This document shows positions 15,076 through 23,751 of a stretch of 60,923 nt of DNA, piece by piece. The position numbers were made by a program, and so were the translations under genes. The notes below the pieces were generated by a model, which ran no database searches, was not told where the DNA came from, and worked only from the letters and a program-made list of their open reading frames with translations. This stretch comes from Compostibacillus humi (GTDB taxonomy: Bacteria; Bacillota; Bacilli; Bacillales; Amphibacillaceae), in assembly GCF_014637175.1 (NCBI RefSeq), contig NZ_BMEV01000012.1, forward strand, positions 1 through 60,923, given 5' to 3'. Positions within the stretch are counted from its first letter, which is position 1, and each line of letters begins with the position of its first letter.

Positions 15076-16281
15076 TTAACGCCCCTCCAGTCTCTGTTTT
15101 ACTTGTTCTACATCCTTGTCCCCGCGTCCCGACAGACAGACGACAAGGGATTCTCCTGTTTTCATTTCCTTTGCAAGTTTTATCGCAAATGCCACTGCAT
15201 GGGCGCTTTCCAAGGCGGGAATAATTCCTTCCGATTTAGCGAGAAATTGAAAGGCTTCTAACGCTTCTTCATCGGTTATGGCTGTATAGGTTACCCGGCC
15301 GATCTTCTGTAAATAACTATGTTCAGGCCCAACCCCAGGATAGTCGAGGCCAGCGGAAATAGAAAAGGCCTCTTGTATTTGTCCGTCTTCATTTTGCAGC
15401 AACTTGGAAAGGGAACCGTGTAAAACCCCCTGTTTTCCTTTTGTTAATGTGGCTGCGTGTTTATTCGTTTCAATTCCATGTCCTGCAGCTTCTACCCCAA
15501 AAAGCCTTACGTTTTCCTCTTTGATAAATGGATAAAACATCCCGATAGAATTACTGCCGCCGCCGACACAGGCGACGATTGCCTCTGGAAGTTTACCTGC
15601 CTGTTCCATCATTTGCCTTTTCGTTTCCTTGCCGATTACTGACTGGAAATCTCGGACGATTTTCGGAAAAGGATGGGGACCGACTGCAGAACCGAGAATA
15701 TAATGGGTGTCGTCGACGTGGCTGACCCAATAACGTAACGCTTCGTTCGTTGCATCCTTTAATGTTCCGCTTCCTTGGGATACGGTCCGAACTTCGGCAC
15801 CAAGCAATTCCATGCGGAAAATATTCAATTTTTGTCTTTCCGCATCTTCCTTCCCCATAAAAATAGTGCATTGCAGCCCGAATAAGGCACAGACGGTGGC
15901 AGTGGCTACCCCGTGCTGGCCAGCGCCAGTTTCGGCAACGATTTTCTTTTTCCCCATGCGCAAAGCTAACAGAGCTTGGCCGATCGTATTATTGATTTTG
16001 TGAGCTCCGGTATGATTTAAATCTTCCCGTTTCAAATAAATATCGGGCCCGCCGAGAAGGCTGGTGAGTTGTTCGGCAAAATAAAGGGGGGTTTCTCTTC
16101 CGACATAATGCTGCAAATAATGATGGAATTGCCGGTGGAAATGCGGATCATTTACGGCTTCCTCATACGCTTCCTCCAGTTCAATCAATGCCGGCATCAA
16201 TAGTTCAGGCACGAATTGCCCGCCATAATTGCCGAAACGTCCTCTTTCGTCAGGCATTGTATATGCTGTCAATTTTTTCAT
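15076..16281 (-). CDS. trpB: tryptophan synthase beta subunit
   Basis: A PLP enzyme of about 400 residues that condenses indole with serine. [13 protein letters not shown] at the N-terminus, the PLP Lys in [15 protein letters not shown], the Glu in [10 protein letters not shown] and the GGGSN phosphate loop are all present. The start is uncertain: ATG at 16281 has AAAGG directly against it (no spacer), whereas TTG at 16272 sits nine bases after that AAAGG and gives a typical [13 protein letters not shown] beginning. Either start overlaps the end of trpF. Confidence 0.93.
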   Translation of the reverse strand: MKKLTAYTMPDERGRFGNYGGQFVPELLMPALIELEEAYEEAVNDPHFHRQFHHYLQHYVGRETPLYFAEQLTSLLGGPDIYLKREDLNHTGAHKINNTIGQALLALRMGKKKIVAETGAGQHGVATATVCALFGLQCTIFMGKEDAERQKLNIFRMELLGAEVRTVSQGSGTLKDATNEALRYWVSHVDDTHYILGSAVGPHPFPKIVRDFQSVIGKETKRQMMEQAGKLPEAIVACVGGGSNSIGMFYPFIKEENVRLFGVEAAGHGIETNKHAATLTKGKQGVLHGSLSKLLQNEDGQIQEAFSISAGLDYPGVGPEHSYLQKIGRVTYTAITDEEALEAFQFLAKSEGIIPALESAHAVAFAIKLAKEMKTGESLVVCLSGRGDKDVEQVKQRLEGR

Positions 16282-16876
16282 CCTTTCTTTCGTTTTTAGT
16301 GGCATGAATAAATTGTTTAATTTTCTTAATGTCTTTTGCTCCGTTTGTTTCTACCCCGCTGGATACATCCACTCCTGCGGGTTTTACGACACGGATTGCT
16401 TCCTGTACATTTTCTGGGTTTAATCCTCCGGCTAAAATTAGTTTGCTGGCATCTAGGTTAAATTTATCGAGCAGTTTCCAGTCAAAGGATTTTCCGGTTC
16501 CGCCGCCAGGACTATCGATTAAATAATAATCACAAGGATAATTCATTATATTTTTTATGCTTTTGTCTTTTACGGAAAAGGCTTTAATGACAGGGCGGGG
16601 GAGCTGTTTCGACACAGCTTCTCCTTCATCGCCATGGAGCTGTAAATAATCTAGGCCGACATATTCAGCAATGTTCACCATTTGCTCCACCGTCTCATTT
16701 ACAAAAACTCCAACGGTTTTTACCGATGAAGAAAGGGACCTGGCAATCATCTTTGCCCTTTCCGGTGTAATTTTCCTTCTGCTTGCAGCAAAGACAAATC
16801 CGATAAAGTCAGCCCCTGCCGCTGCTGCCGCCTCCGCTGTTTCTGACGTCGTAATACCGCAAATTTTTACGAGCAT
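16250..16876 (-). CDS. trpF: phosphoribosylanthranilate isomerase
   Basis: A 208-residue TIM barrel converting N-(5-phosphoribosyl)anthranilate to the CdRP enol form by Amadori rearrangement. MLVKICGIT with the catalytic Cys is at the N-terminus; [19 protein letters not shown] and [15 protein letters not shown] (with the catalytic Asp) follow. It overlaps trpC by ten bases at its start and trpB at its end, typical of a tightly coupled trp operon. Confidence 0.96.
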   Translation of the reverse strand: MLVKICGITTSETAEAAAAAGADFIGFVFAASRRKITPERAKMIARSLSSSVKTVGVFVNETVEQMVNIAEYVGLDYLQLHGDEGEAVSKQLPRPVIKAFSVKDKSIKNIMNYPCDYYLIDSPGGGTGKSFDWKLLDKFNLDASKLILAGGLNPENVQEAIRVVKPAGVDVSSGVETNGAKDIKKIKQFIHATKNERKDEKIDSIYNA

Positions 16877-17664
16877 CCCGGTCCAATTCCTTCCTTGGCC
16901 AACGGAACTTGCAAGTCCTGAAAAGTCTGTTTCAAATTCTCCGCCTGCATTAAAGTTTCTCCGACTAAAATTGCCTTTGCTCCCGCATTGCGCAAGCGGT
17001 AAACATCATCCCGACTTTTTATTCCGCTTTCGCTTACCAGGATGGAATTATTGTTGGTTACATAGGAAGCGAGTCTTTCCGTCGTTTGCAAATCAACTGC
17101 AAACGTCTTTAAGTTGCGGTTATTAATACCGATAAGGAAAGGATTTAATTTCATGGCCCGTTTCATTTCTTCTTCATTGTGAACTTCCACGAGCACTTCT
17201 AAATGCTCCTTTTTAGCGTAAGTAAAAAGACTGGTTAATTGTGTATCCTTTAATGCAGCAGCAATTAAGAGAATCATATTTGCCCCCGCCGCTTTGGCCC
17301 GGTCGATTTGGATGGGATCAATAATGAAATCTTTACATAATATGGGCAGGCTCACCGCCTCCCGCACTTTTTCCAGATCTTCCATCGATCCTTGGAAAAA
17401 GGCGGAGTCGGTTAATACAGAGATAGCTGCTGCTCCCGATTTTTCGTACTGTTTTGCCTGGAAAACCGGATCAACTTTACTGTTAATTTCTCCTTTGGAA
17501 GGAGAGGCCCGCTTGATTTCTGCAATAATTGAAATTGTCTCGGCTTTCCGCACCTGCTCGGTAAAAGATGGTACTTGTTTTTCCTTTACGACCTCCCATT
17601 GCTGTTTCTGAAACAGTGCTATTTCCCTCTGTTTTTCAGCCAGGATCTTTTCTAATATCGACAT
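16867..17664 (-). CDS. trpC: indole-3-glycerol phosphate synthase
   Basis: A 265-residue TIM-barrel enzyme closing the indole ring by decarboxylation of CdRP. ILEKILAEKQREI begins the extra N-terminal helix; catalytic residues are in AEIKRASPSKG (Lys), VLTDSAFFQGS, LCKDFI (Lys) and ESGIKSRDDV (Glu, Ser), with INNRNL as the Asn motif. The start codon overlaps the trpD stop by one base (TAATG). Confidence 0.96.
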   Translation of the reverse strand: MSILEKILAEKQREIALFQKQQWEVVKEKQVPSFTEQVRKAETISIIAEIKRASPSKGEINSKVDPVFQAKQYEKSGAAAISVLTDSAFFQGSMEDLEKVREAVSLPILCKDFIIDPIQIDRAKAAGANMILLIAAALKDTQLTSLFTYAKKEHLEVLVEVHNEEEMKRAMKLNPFLIGINNRNLKTFAVDLQTTERLASYVTNNNSILVSESGIKSRDDVYRLRNAGAKAILVGETLMQAENLKQTFQDLQVPLAKEGIGPGCS

Positions 17665-18689
17665 TAAATCACTTCCTTTCTCTGCTTTTGGCTATACTTG
17701 ATTAAATAGTGCAGCCTTTCGTAAGCCTTTCCTGACTCGATGCTCTCTCTTGCCAGCTCAATTCCTTCAAGAAGGGTGCTTGCTTTGCCGCTTGTAAAAA
17801 TGCCTAAGCCGGCATTCAGAAGGACGGTGTTATAATAAGCGCCCTTTTTCCCTTTCAGCACTTGCACTAAAATGTCGGCATTTTCCCTCGAACTTCCGCC
17901 AACAATTTCTTCTTTTGAATAATAGGGAAGATCGACATCTTCCGGACGGATCGTAATGGAAGTCTGCTGCCCGTTGTCAATGAATAGAAGATGGTTTTCC
18001 CCGGATAAAGTTGCTTCGTCCATACTTCCTGCTCCATGGACGACGACTGCTCTTTTTCTTCCCAGTTTCTGCAAGGTGTCCGCTAAAATCGGCATTAAAT
18101 CTTTCCGGTATACCCCCAGAAGCTGATAGTCAAGCGAAATAGGGTTCGTCAACGGACCGATGACATTAAACACCGTTGGAATCCCAAGGAATTTCCTGAC
18201 GCGGGAAAAAGATTTCAACGCTTCATGGACATGGGGAGCGAATAAGAAGGCGATGTTGTTTTCGTACAATAATTCTTCAACTTGTTCTTTGGAAAAATAT
18301 AAAGAAATACCAAGTGCTTCCAGTACGTCTGCACTGCCGGCTTTGCTCGTTATGCTGCGATTGCCGTGCTTGGCGACGGGAATTCCCGCACCTGCAATGA
18401 CAAAGGCGGAAGTAGTGCTAATATTAAAGCTTCCGGACCGGTCTCCTCCGGTACCGCAGTTGTCCAGGGCATTTGGAATTGGAGAAGTTTGGAACGTAGA
18501 CTGACAGCGGATGGCATCGACAATTCCGGCAATTTCCTCCGCAGTTTCTCCTTTCGCTTTTAATGCCGTCAGAAGGGCTGCGATTTCCGCATCGGTAGCC
18601 TGTTCCGTCAAACAATAGGTGATTGCCTCCTTCATCTCGTCAGATGTTAAATGCTGGTGACAAGTTAACTTTTCCAAGTATGCTTTCAT
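17664..18689 (-). CDS. trpD: anthranilate phosphoribosyltransferase
   Basis: A 341-residue nucleoside phosphorylase-like transferase joining anthranilate to PRPP. DNCGTGGDRSGSFNIST is the PRPP loop, KHGNRSITSKAGSADVLEALG the conserved core, and VVHGAGSMDEATLSGE the Mg-binding stretch. It follows trpE by 18 bases with a Shine-Dalgarno in the gap. No glutamine amidotransferase gene (trpG) occurs in the operon, so TrpE must use a subunit encoded elsewhere, as with PabA in B. subtilis. Confidence 0.96.
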   Translation of the reverse strand: MKAYLEKLTCHQHLTSDEMKEAITYCLTEQATDAEIAALLTALKAKGETAEEIAGIVDAIRCQSTFQTSPIPNALDNCGTGGDRSGSFNISTTSAFVIAGAGIPVAKHGNRSITSKAGSADVLEALGISLYFSKEQVEELLYENNIAFLFAPHVHEALKSFSRVRKFLGIPTVFNVIGPLTNPISLDYQLLGVYRKDLMPILADTLQKLGRKRAVVVHGAGSMDEATLSGENHLLFIDNGQQTSITIRPEDVDLPYYSKEEIVGGSSRENADILVQVLKGKKGAYYNTVLLNAGLGIFTSGKASTLLEGIELARESIESGKAYERLHYLIKYSQKQRKEVI

Positions 18690-18707
18690 TTTTTCATTCT
18701 CCTTTCT

Positions 18708-20105
18708 TTAATTTTGAGTTGTTAACGATAAGCCAGTAACCTTTTCCGTTAAAGATTTTGCCTTATTTAACGTCTCGAAATATTCCCTTTCCGGATCCGA
18801 CTCAAGAACAATGCCAGCTCCGGCCTGCAAGTATGCTTTGTTCTGTTTAATGACGAGGGAGCGGATGGCGATGGCAAAATTCATGTCATGCTGATAGTTG
18901 ATATAGCCGATTCCTCCCGCATACACTCCTCTTTTCTTTTCCTCGTATTGATTAATAATTGTCATTGCCTTATGTCTTGGAGAACCGGATACGGTTCCTG
19001 CAGGAAAACAGGAAAGGAGGGCGTCAAAACCGCTGCAATCCGGCCTTAATATTCCTTGTACTTCGGAAACAATGTGCATGACGTGTTCATACTTTTCAAT
19101 CGCCATATTTGTTGGGACCGATATACTTTCTCGTTCACAAACTTTTCTTAAATCTTCCTTGCTTAAGTCGACTAACATTCGGTGTTCTGCCAATTCCTTC
19201 GGATTTTGGAGCAATTCTCTCGTAAGCTGTTCATCTTCCTGTATCGTCTTTCCCCGGGGTCTTGTACCGGCAATCGGATTCGTTGTCACCCTTTTTCCTT
19301 CAACTCGAATCAGACTTTCTGGAGAGGAACCAAGCAGGATATAATCGTCAAAGTCGATATAAAACATGTACGGAGAAGGATTCTTTTTTCGCAGCTGTTG
19401 ATAATAGGAAAAGGGGCAGCCGTTTACTTCGGCAATAAACCGCTGGGACAGTACGACTTGTCTTGCTTCCCCATTTTGAATCAGCCTTTGGATTTGCTGG
19501 ACCTTTTCGATAAAATCTTCTCTTGCTGTTTCTGCCTGAAAGCGGAAATCCGCTTGTTTATCGGATGGGAGCGCAATCGGTTTCTCTATCGCTTTTTGCA
19601 AATAGAGCAATTCCCGGTCCAGTTCCTCCTCGGGTTTGCCATGAATGTTTACTGCAACAATGTAGATTTTATTCTTTCGATGATCCACAATAATCGTATT
19701 TTCATAGAGCATAAAATGGACGTCGGGCATCTCCAAATCATCGGGCAATGGTTCGCCTATATTTTCGTATTGCCGGATAGCGTCATATCCGATATAGCCA
19801 ATACCTCCGCCGTAAAAGGGAAAGGGCAGGGAAATATCTGCAGCGGGAAAATGGTTTTTAATAAATTCCAGCGGAGGTTCCTGGACGGTTAGCTTCGTAT
19901 TTGTACATCGGTCCATCACAATCGTTCTACTCCCAGTCCCGATTATTTCCTGATATGGGTTCATTCCGATAAAGGAATACGTTCCCTTTTTTTCATGCCC
20001 AAACGTACTTTCCAGCAAAAATTTTTTTCTGCCCGAAAGCTTAAGATAAATCTCTGCCGGGGTTAATTTGTTTGCCGGGAGTTCAGCAAGTTTATACATA
20101 CACAT
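18708..20105 (-). CDS. trpE: anthranilate synthase component I
   Basis: A 465-residue chorismate-utilising enzyme, first of the operon. The N-terminal half holds a feedback-site-like LLESTFG motif (usually LLES) and the C-terminal half the catalytic core: GEARQVVLSQRF, NPSPYMFYIDF, GSSPESLI, NPIAGTRPRG, EHRMLVDLSKEDL and FPAGTVSGSPRHKAM. The start is ATG at 20105, eight bases after AAAGGAG. The open frame extends 16 codons further, but that part lies in the leader terminator. Transcription into it is controlled by two T-boxes in series. Confidence 0.95.
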   Translation of the reverse strand: MCMYKLAELPANKLTPAEIYLKLSGRKKFLLESTFGHEKKGTYSFIGMNPYQEIIGTGSRTIVMDRCTNTKLTVQEPPLEFIKNHFPAADISLPFPFYGGGIGYIGYDAIRQYENIGEPLPDDLEMPDVHFMLYENTIIVDHRKNKIYIVAVNIHGKPEEELDRELLYLQKAIEKPIALPSDKQADFRFQAETAREDFIEKVQQIQRLIQNGEARQVVLSQRFIAEVNGCPFSYYQQLRKKNPSPYMFYIDFDDYILLGSSPESLIRVEGKRVTTNPIAGTRPRGKTIQEDEQLTRELLQNPKELAEHRMLVDLSKEDLRKVCERESISVPTNMAIEKYEHVMHIVSEVQGILRPDCSGFDALLSCFPAGTVSGSPRHKAMTIINQYEEKKRGVYAGGIGYINYQHDMNFAIAIRSLVIKQNKAYLQAGAGIVLESDPEREYFETLNKAKSLTEKVTGLSLTTQN

Positions 20106-20131
20106 CTTGATAACTCCTTTCATATGGAAAT

Positions 20132-20410
20132 AAAAAAACCTCGATAAACACAAAACAAGTGTTTATCGAGGACGATCCATCACCGCGGTGCCACCTCGTT
20201 TGGAAAAGACTTCCCAGCTCGTTCAGATACAGGATTATTACTAATCCGATATCCTATCCGTGTAACGTCGGAACAACGGGCATCCCTACTGAAAGCTTCA
20301 GGAAGCCTCTCGTAAGTCCATTCAGCAGCCGTCCACATGCCGGCATCCCACCATCACCGGCTCTCTGTAATGCTTCTCGGTTGCCTACTCCTCTTACTCA
20401 TCGATTTCCA
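20132..20410 (-). promoter_or_regulatory. T-box riboswitch 2 (tRNA-Trp), proximal to trpE
   Basis: On the minus strand this is a full T-box leader. Stem I carries AGAGAGCCGGTG and the specifier loop GAATGGAC with TGG at 20318-20320. The T-box GAGGTGGCACCGCGG is at 20183-20196, and a 13-bp perfect terminator stem (20139-20151 / 20159-20171) is followed by seven U. Uncharged tRNA-Trp should pair with the specifier and the T-box bulge and favour the antiterminator. It lies 26 bases before the trpE start and directly downstream of the first T-box. Confidence 0.93.
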
Positions 20411-20430
20411 TGTATTTAATTTTTATATGC

Positions 20431-20705
20431 AAAAAGGCCCCCCATCCGTAAAGGACGAGGGACCGCGGTGCCACCTTTATTAGCTATTAAAGCTCAACTC
20501 TTCATATCAAGCGTAAAGCTTAATATGTGTCTTTTGTAACGGAAAGACGTAAACCGCCAAAGCCTACTGCATCCATGATGGTTCGGTTTGGAGCTCAGAA
20601 GCCCATTCATCTATTTTGGACCACGCTGGTTCGCACCACCCACCAGCTCTCTTCTGTGGCAAAATAGACTACTCTTCTTCATCATTGCCTGTTTATTTTA
20701 AATAT
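20431..20705 (-). promoter_or_regulatory. T-box riboswitch 1 (tRNA-Trp), distal
   Basis: The first leader after the trp promoter. Stem I carries AGAGAGCTGGTG and GCGAACCAGC, and the specifier loop GAATGGGC has TGG at 20603-20605. The T-box AAGGTGGCACCGCGG is at 20463-20477. The terminator arms 20436-20447 / 20453-20464 pair fully in RNA if three G-U pairs are allowed, followed by UUUUU. With the second T-box it makes a two-gate series, so trp expression needs antitermination twice. Confidence 0.93.
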
Positions 20706-20713
20706 TAAAACAT

Positions 20714-20742
20714 ATAATAATTCAGTTTTTTTCAAATGTCAA
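20714..20742 (-). promoter_or_regulatory. trp operon promoter
   Basis: Minus-strand TTGACA (20737-20742), 17-nt spacer, TATTAT (20714-20719). Five of six bases match the -10 consensus and all six the -35. Transcription would start near 20707 and enter T-box 1 at once. The -35 lies only 15 bp past the stop of the nitroreductase gene, and no terminator separates them. Confidence 0.8.
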
Positions 20743-20757
20743 TAGCATTTACAAAAA

Positions 20758-21321
20758 TTATTTTTTCCCAAGAAGCTGTTCATACGTCATAAACTTCTTT
20801 GATACAGGGATTCTTTCCTTGCGGACAGGCTGTTCCTCAAAATAGCCAAGATGAAGGAAGCCGACAATTTTTTCGTTTTCCTGAACCCCTAATAGTTCTT
20901 TCACCTTTGGAAAATAAATATGAGGGTTCGTCTTCCAGACGACGCCGAGATTCCGTTCCCATGCAAGCAGCCAGAAGTTTTGAATCATAGCCGCCGTTGC
21001 CCCGAAATTTTCATCCTGTTTTTTAGGCATATCTGAGTTTTCCATAATGACAACGAGAATCGCTTGCGGTTCATTTAAGTATGCTTCCCGGTTGGCTTGC
21101 ATTTCTTCCGGATAAGCTGCGGCAACCTTTTTCGCAAAATCTGGCAATGCTTTCTTGCTAATAAAGATAAACCGCCACGGCTGCCTCATCCCGTGGTTTG
21201 GAGCCCAAATCGCGGTATCGAGCAGTTCTCGGACTAATTTTTCGGAAACTTCTTTATCGATATACCCCTTTTTAACGGCCCGCCGATTGCGGATAATTTC
21301 TGCCAAGTATGTATGTTCCAC
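20758..21321 (-). CDS. nitroreductase family protein
   Basis: An FMN-dependent oxidoreductase of about 187 residues in the nitroreductase family. RNRRAVKKGYIDKEV near the start, AIWAPNHGMRQPWRFIFI (flavin-binding), NFGATAAMIQNFWLLAWERNLG and VGFLHLGYFEEQP are characteristic. The natural substrate is unknown; such enzymes reduce nitroaromatics, quinones or flavins with NAD(P)H. I prefer GTG at 21321 because GAGAGG lies eight bases before it; an ATG at 21327 is too close to that site. The gene runs into the trp promoter without a visible terminator. Confidence 0.85.
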   Translation of the reverse strand: MEHTYLAEIIRNRRAVKKGYIDKEVSEKLVRELLDTAIWAPNHGMRQPWRFIFISKKALPDFAKKVAAAYPEEMQANREAYLNEPQAILVVIMENSDMPKKQDENFGATAAMIQNFWLLAWERNLGVVWKTNPHIYFPKVKELLGVQENEKIVGFLHLGYFEEQPVRKERIPVSKKFMTYEQLLGKK

Positions 21322-21415
21322 TCCCATAACCTCTCTCACTGTTATCTGATAATTGTTTTCAATGATACATAGTAATCGATGGACTCCATATTATCAAGGA
21401 ATTGGTCAGAAAACA

Positions 21416-21446
21416 AACACCCTTCACCATTTAGGCGAAGGATGTT
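21416..21446 (-). terminator. terminator of RDD-family gene
   Basis: Arms 21416-21428 and 21434-21446 pair over 13 bases on the minus strand with two G-U pairs and a five-base loop, followed by TGTTTTC. It begins six bases after the stop codon of the RDD gene. Confidence 0.8.
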
Positions 21447-21451
21447 TTCTC

Positions 21452-21841
21452 TTAAATTTCCTTTATTACCGTATTAGCATATGCATCATGCGGGAAAACG
21501 GTGCCGTCTTTCCCTTCAAACGCTTCCCGGTTTCCTATGTATTTGAACGTGCTTAAAGTATCACGGTAAGCCATCCGTTTAACTAGCTGCTTGCAAGTTA
21601 AATCGTTGCCTTGCTGATCTTTAAGAACTAACCCTGCTTTTTTCATGCCGTAAGTTTGCCCGGATTTTCGCAATTGGAAATATTCCAGTGACCACATAAT
21701 CAGCGTCGGATTAATAACCGTATGAACAAACTCGTTTTTCACCTTTTTACGAAGCACCTGTTCCACACCCATTGTAACGGCTGCTGAAATTGCTGCATCA
21801 ATAAAGTAAGCTTTGGCCCGCTTTTTTGTAATTGGTTTCAT
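21452..21841 (-). CDS. RDD family membrane protein
   Basis: A 129-residue protein with the RDD-family layout: KKRAKAYFIDAAISAAV at the N-terminus, NPTLIMWSLEYFQLRKSGQTYGMKKAGLVL in the middle and a charged C-terminus with a conserved YRD (MAYRDTLSTFK). Hydrophobic stretches are short (about 11-25 and 42-57), so only two membrane passes are likely. Function unknown. GGGAGC precedes the ATG. It is monocistronic, with a terminator at 21416-21446. Confidence 0.65.
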   Translation of the reverse strand: MKPITKKRAKAYFIDAAISAAVTMGVEQVLRKKVKNEFVHTVINPTLIMWSLEYFQLRKSGQTYGMKKAGLVLKDQQGNDLTCKQLVKRMAYRDTLSTFKYIGNREAFEGKDGTVFPHDAYANTVIKEI

Positions 21842-22022
21842 GTTATCGCTCCCTTAAATTATTTGCCATTGATACGATTGCAAAAGATAAAAAGTTTCAT
21901 TATTTATTAGAATACAATAGTGAATGTTATGAATTTGTAACATTCATAAGTGTATATGTGAGTGCCGTCACAATTTGGATTTCAAGTTTGTGTATAATAA
22001 AAGGGAATAGGAGGGGAGCACC

Positions 22023-22481
22023 GTGACCTTTTATGAATTACTCGTATTTATCCATGTTTTTTCTGCCATTTTAGGGATGGGCCCGGGATTAGTGATGACT
22101 TTTGTCGTTACTAGCGCAAAGCCAAAAAATATGACCGAATTAAAACACGCCTTTGCCATCAGGAATTCCTTGCATATTTTAACGATGATCGGCGGGGTTT
22201 TGCTATTAGTAACCGGATTAATTATGGGTATCCTTAATCCTTATTGGTTTAGCCAAGGCTGGTATATTACTAGTCTCATATTATATTTAATTGCCCTATC
22301 CTTTGGGCCGTTTCTGCTGAAGCCCCGTTCCGTACCGATTAAAAAGTTATTTAAGACATACGAAGGGGAAGAAATACCGGAGGAATATTACCGGTTATCG
22401 AAAAGGCTTTTTCAAGTGGAACATGTGGAAAACTTGATTTTTGTCGTTATTATTACTTTAATGATTTTAAAACCATTTTAA
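22023..22481 (+). CDS. DUF2269-family integral membrane protein
   Basis: A 152-residue protein with four predicted membrane helices (about 4-26, 47-70, 80-100 and 130-150) and the family-typical FIHVFSAILGMGPG start. The conserved His and Gly in the first helix are a hallmark of this uncharacterised group. The start is GTG at 22023, preceded by GGAGGGGA at good spacing. It stands alone and converges on the VanY-type gene at a shared terminator. Confidence 0.7.
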   Translation: MTFYELLVFIHVFSAILGMGPGLVMTFVVTSAKPKNMTELKHAFAIRNSLHILTMIGGVLLLVTGLIMGILNPYWFSQGWYITSLILYLIALSFGPFLLKPRSVPIKKLFKTYEGEEIPEEYYRLSKRLFQVEHVENLIFVVIITLMILKPF

Positions 22482-22484
22482 CAG

Positions 22485-22513
22485 ATCGAGGGCTGCTTGT
22501 AGCAGCCCTCGAT
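22485..22513. terminator. bidirectional terminator, DUF2269 gene / VanY-type gene
   Basis: Perfect 12-bp arms ATCGAGGGCTGC (22485-22496) and GCAGCCCTCGAT (22502-22513) with a five-base loop; followed by TATTGTT on the plus strand and T-rich sequence on the minus strand. Confidence 0.85.
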
Positions 22514-23565
22514 TATTGTTCTTGAGAAAAATATTCTTCTAAAGTGATATTGTTTTCCATAATGGCTTTTGCAGCTTTTTTGCCGACATAGCGGATATGC
22601 CACGGTTCATATTGATATTTGGTAATTTCTTCTTTTCCTTTCGGATAGCGGATGATAAAGCCGTAGTCGGCAGCATGTTCCTGCAGCCATTTGCCTTCCT
22701 TCGTTTCACCAAATTCAACGGTTAACTCGTAATTTACCGCTTCACTCGTAACGTCCATCGTCAAACCGGACTGGTGTTCACTTTCACCAGGCCTGGCGCT
22801 ATATTTATTTGCTGCCTCTTCCCCATCCCGCTGAACATAATTGGCAAAAAGGGTTTCCTGGGTTTCATAGGAACGGTACCCGGATTGGGCATATAGTTTG
22901 ATACCGTCCTTATCTGCCGCTGCAAATAATTTTTCCAGTGCGTCCGCCGCGACTTTCCGCATTTTTTTCTTCGGCAAATCTTCTGTAAACGGGAATCGGA
23001 CATCCGGGACGACTAAATCGTCAGGTTCATAGTCAGAAGGCAACGTATTTTCCTTATTAATAATTGCCAATTGATCGTAGGGGTTGCCTAAAATATGTTT
23101 CCCTTCGTTCGTAAATACCGGTTCATCTACTGGCGGCAGAGCTTTTCCAGCTTGAATGCTTTCTTCGTTTTCAATATATTTTTCTAATACGGATTTTGTT
23201 TCTTTGTTAAATACTCCGAGGGCTGGCAGTTCATCATGCTGCAGCTGGAAATCGGTAATAGCCCAAGTTGTCGCTTCATCATAGATGCCATTCACGGTAA
23301 TAGGATAACCGATACGAATTAGAGCTTTTTGCAATAATTCAACATCCCGGCCTTCGCTTTTTTTCTCCAGCTCTTGATCTGGTACAATTAATTCTTTCAC
23401 TTCCTCTAACGTTTCCTTTTCTGTATTTTCATTTTCTTCCAGAGCAGGATTGGTTGTCGGATTTTCTTGTTGATTATTAGAATCGGAATGATCATTAGAA
23501 CATCCGGAAATGGCCAAGAGTACAATTGTCAACACAAAGATGATGTTTTTTTTAAAATGGACCAT
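22513..23565 (-). CDS. D-alanyl-D-alanine carboxypeptidase lipoprotein (VanY/YodJ-like)
   Basis: A 350-residue lipoprotein. The signal peptide ends in the lipobox LAISGCS (Cys22). An acidic linker follows, then a peptidoglycan-binding domain (about 75-135, VELLQKALIRIGYPITVNGIYDEAT) and a C-terminal zinc DD-peptidase domain of the VanY family. Zinc and catalytic residues are His264 and Asp271 in SEHQSGLTMDV and Glu320 and His323 in EPWHIRYVG. It trims the terminal D-Ala from stem peptides in the wall. B. subtilis YodJ is a similar lipoprotein but lacks the binding domain as I recall it, so orthology is not claimed. Confidence 0.88.
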   Translation of the reverse strand: MVHFKKNIIFVLTIVLLAISGCSNDHSDSNNQQENPTTNPALEENENTEKETLEEVKELIVPDQELEKKSEGRDVELLQKALIRIGYPITVNGIYDEATTWAITDFQLQHDELPALGVFNKETKSVLEKYIENEESIQAGKALPPVDEPVFTNEGKHILGNPYDQLAIINKENTLPSDYEPDDLVVPDVRFPFTEDLPKKKMRKVAADALEKLFAAADKDGIKLYAQSGYRSYETQETLFANYVQRDGEEAANKYSARPGESEHQSGLTMDVTSEAVNYELTVEFGETKEGKWLQEHAADYGFIIRYPKGKEEITKYQYEPWHIRYVGKKAAKAIMENNITLEEYFSQEQ

Positions 23566-23702
23566 GGATAAACTCCTTTATATGCAAGGGATAATCTTCA
23601 CAGATTTTATTCTCTCACATAGATAAAATGCTTGGCAATAGGAAAATGGCGGGAAATCCTTCGGCTTATTTCCGTTGCTCCTGCTCTTTAAAGATTTATA
23701 GA

Positions 23703-23738
23703 AACAAGTGGAGAATGTATACGTTATCTCCACTTGTT
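23703..23738 (-). terminator. terminator of pepT
   Basis: Perfect 12-bp arms AACAAGTGGAGA (23703-23714) and TCTCCACTTGTT (23727-23738), 13 bases after the pepT stop on the minus strand, followed by a short T-containing tract. Confidence 0.7.
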
Positions 23739-23751
23739 CGCGTTACGATAT

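Noticed and set aside
20106-20153. Longer trpE starting near 20153
   Set aside because: The extra codons lie in the leader terminator and have no ribosome binding site; ATG at 20105 has AAAGGAG at good spacing.
20340-20410. Cluster of GAG/TAG triplets in the trp leader, possible TRAP binding site
   Set aside because: Triplets are irregularly spaced (0, 3, 6 and more bases) and fall in stem I of the second T-box; a TRAP site needs about eleven repeats with 2-3 base gaps.
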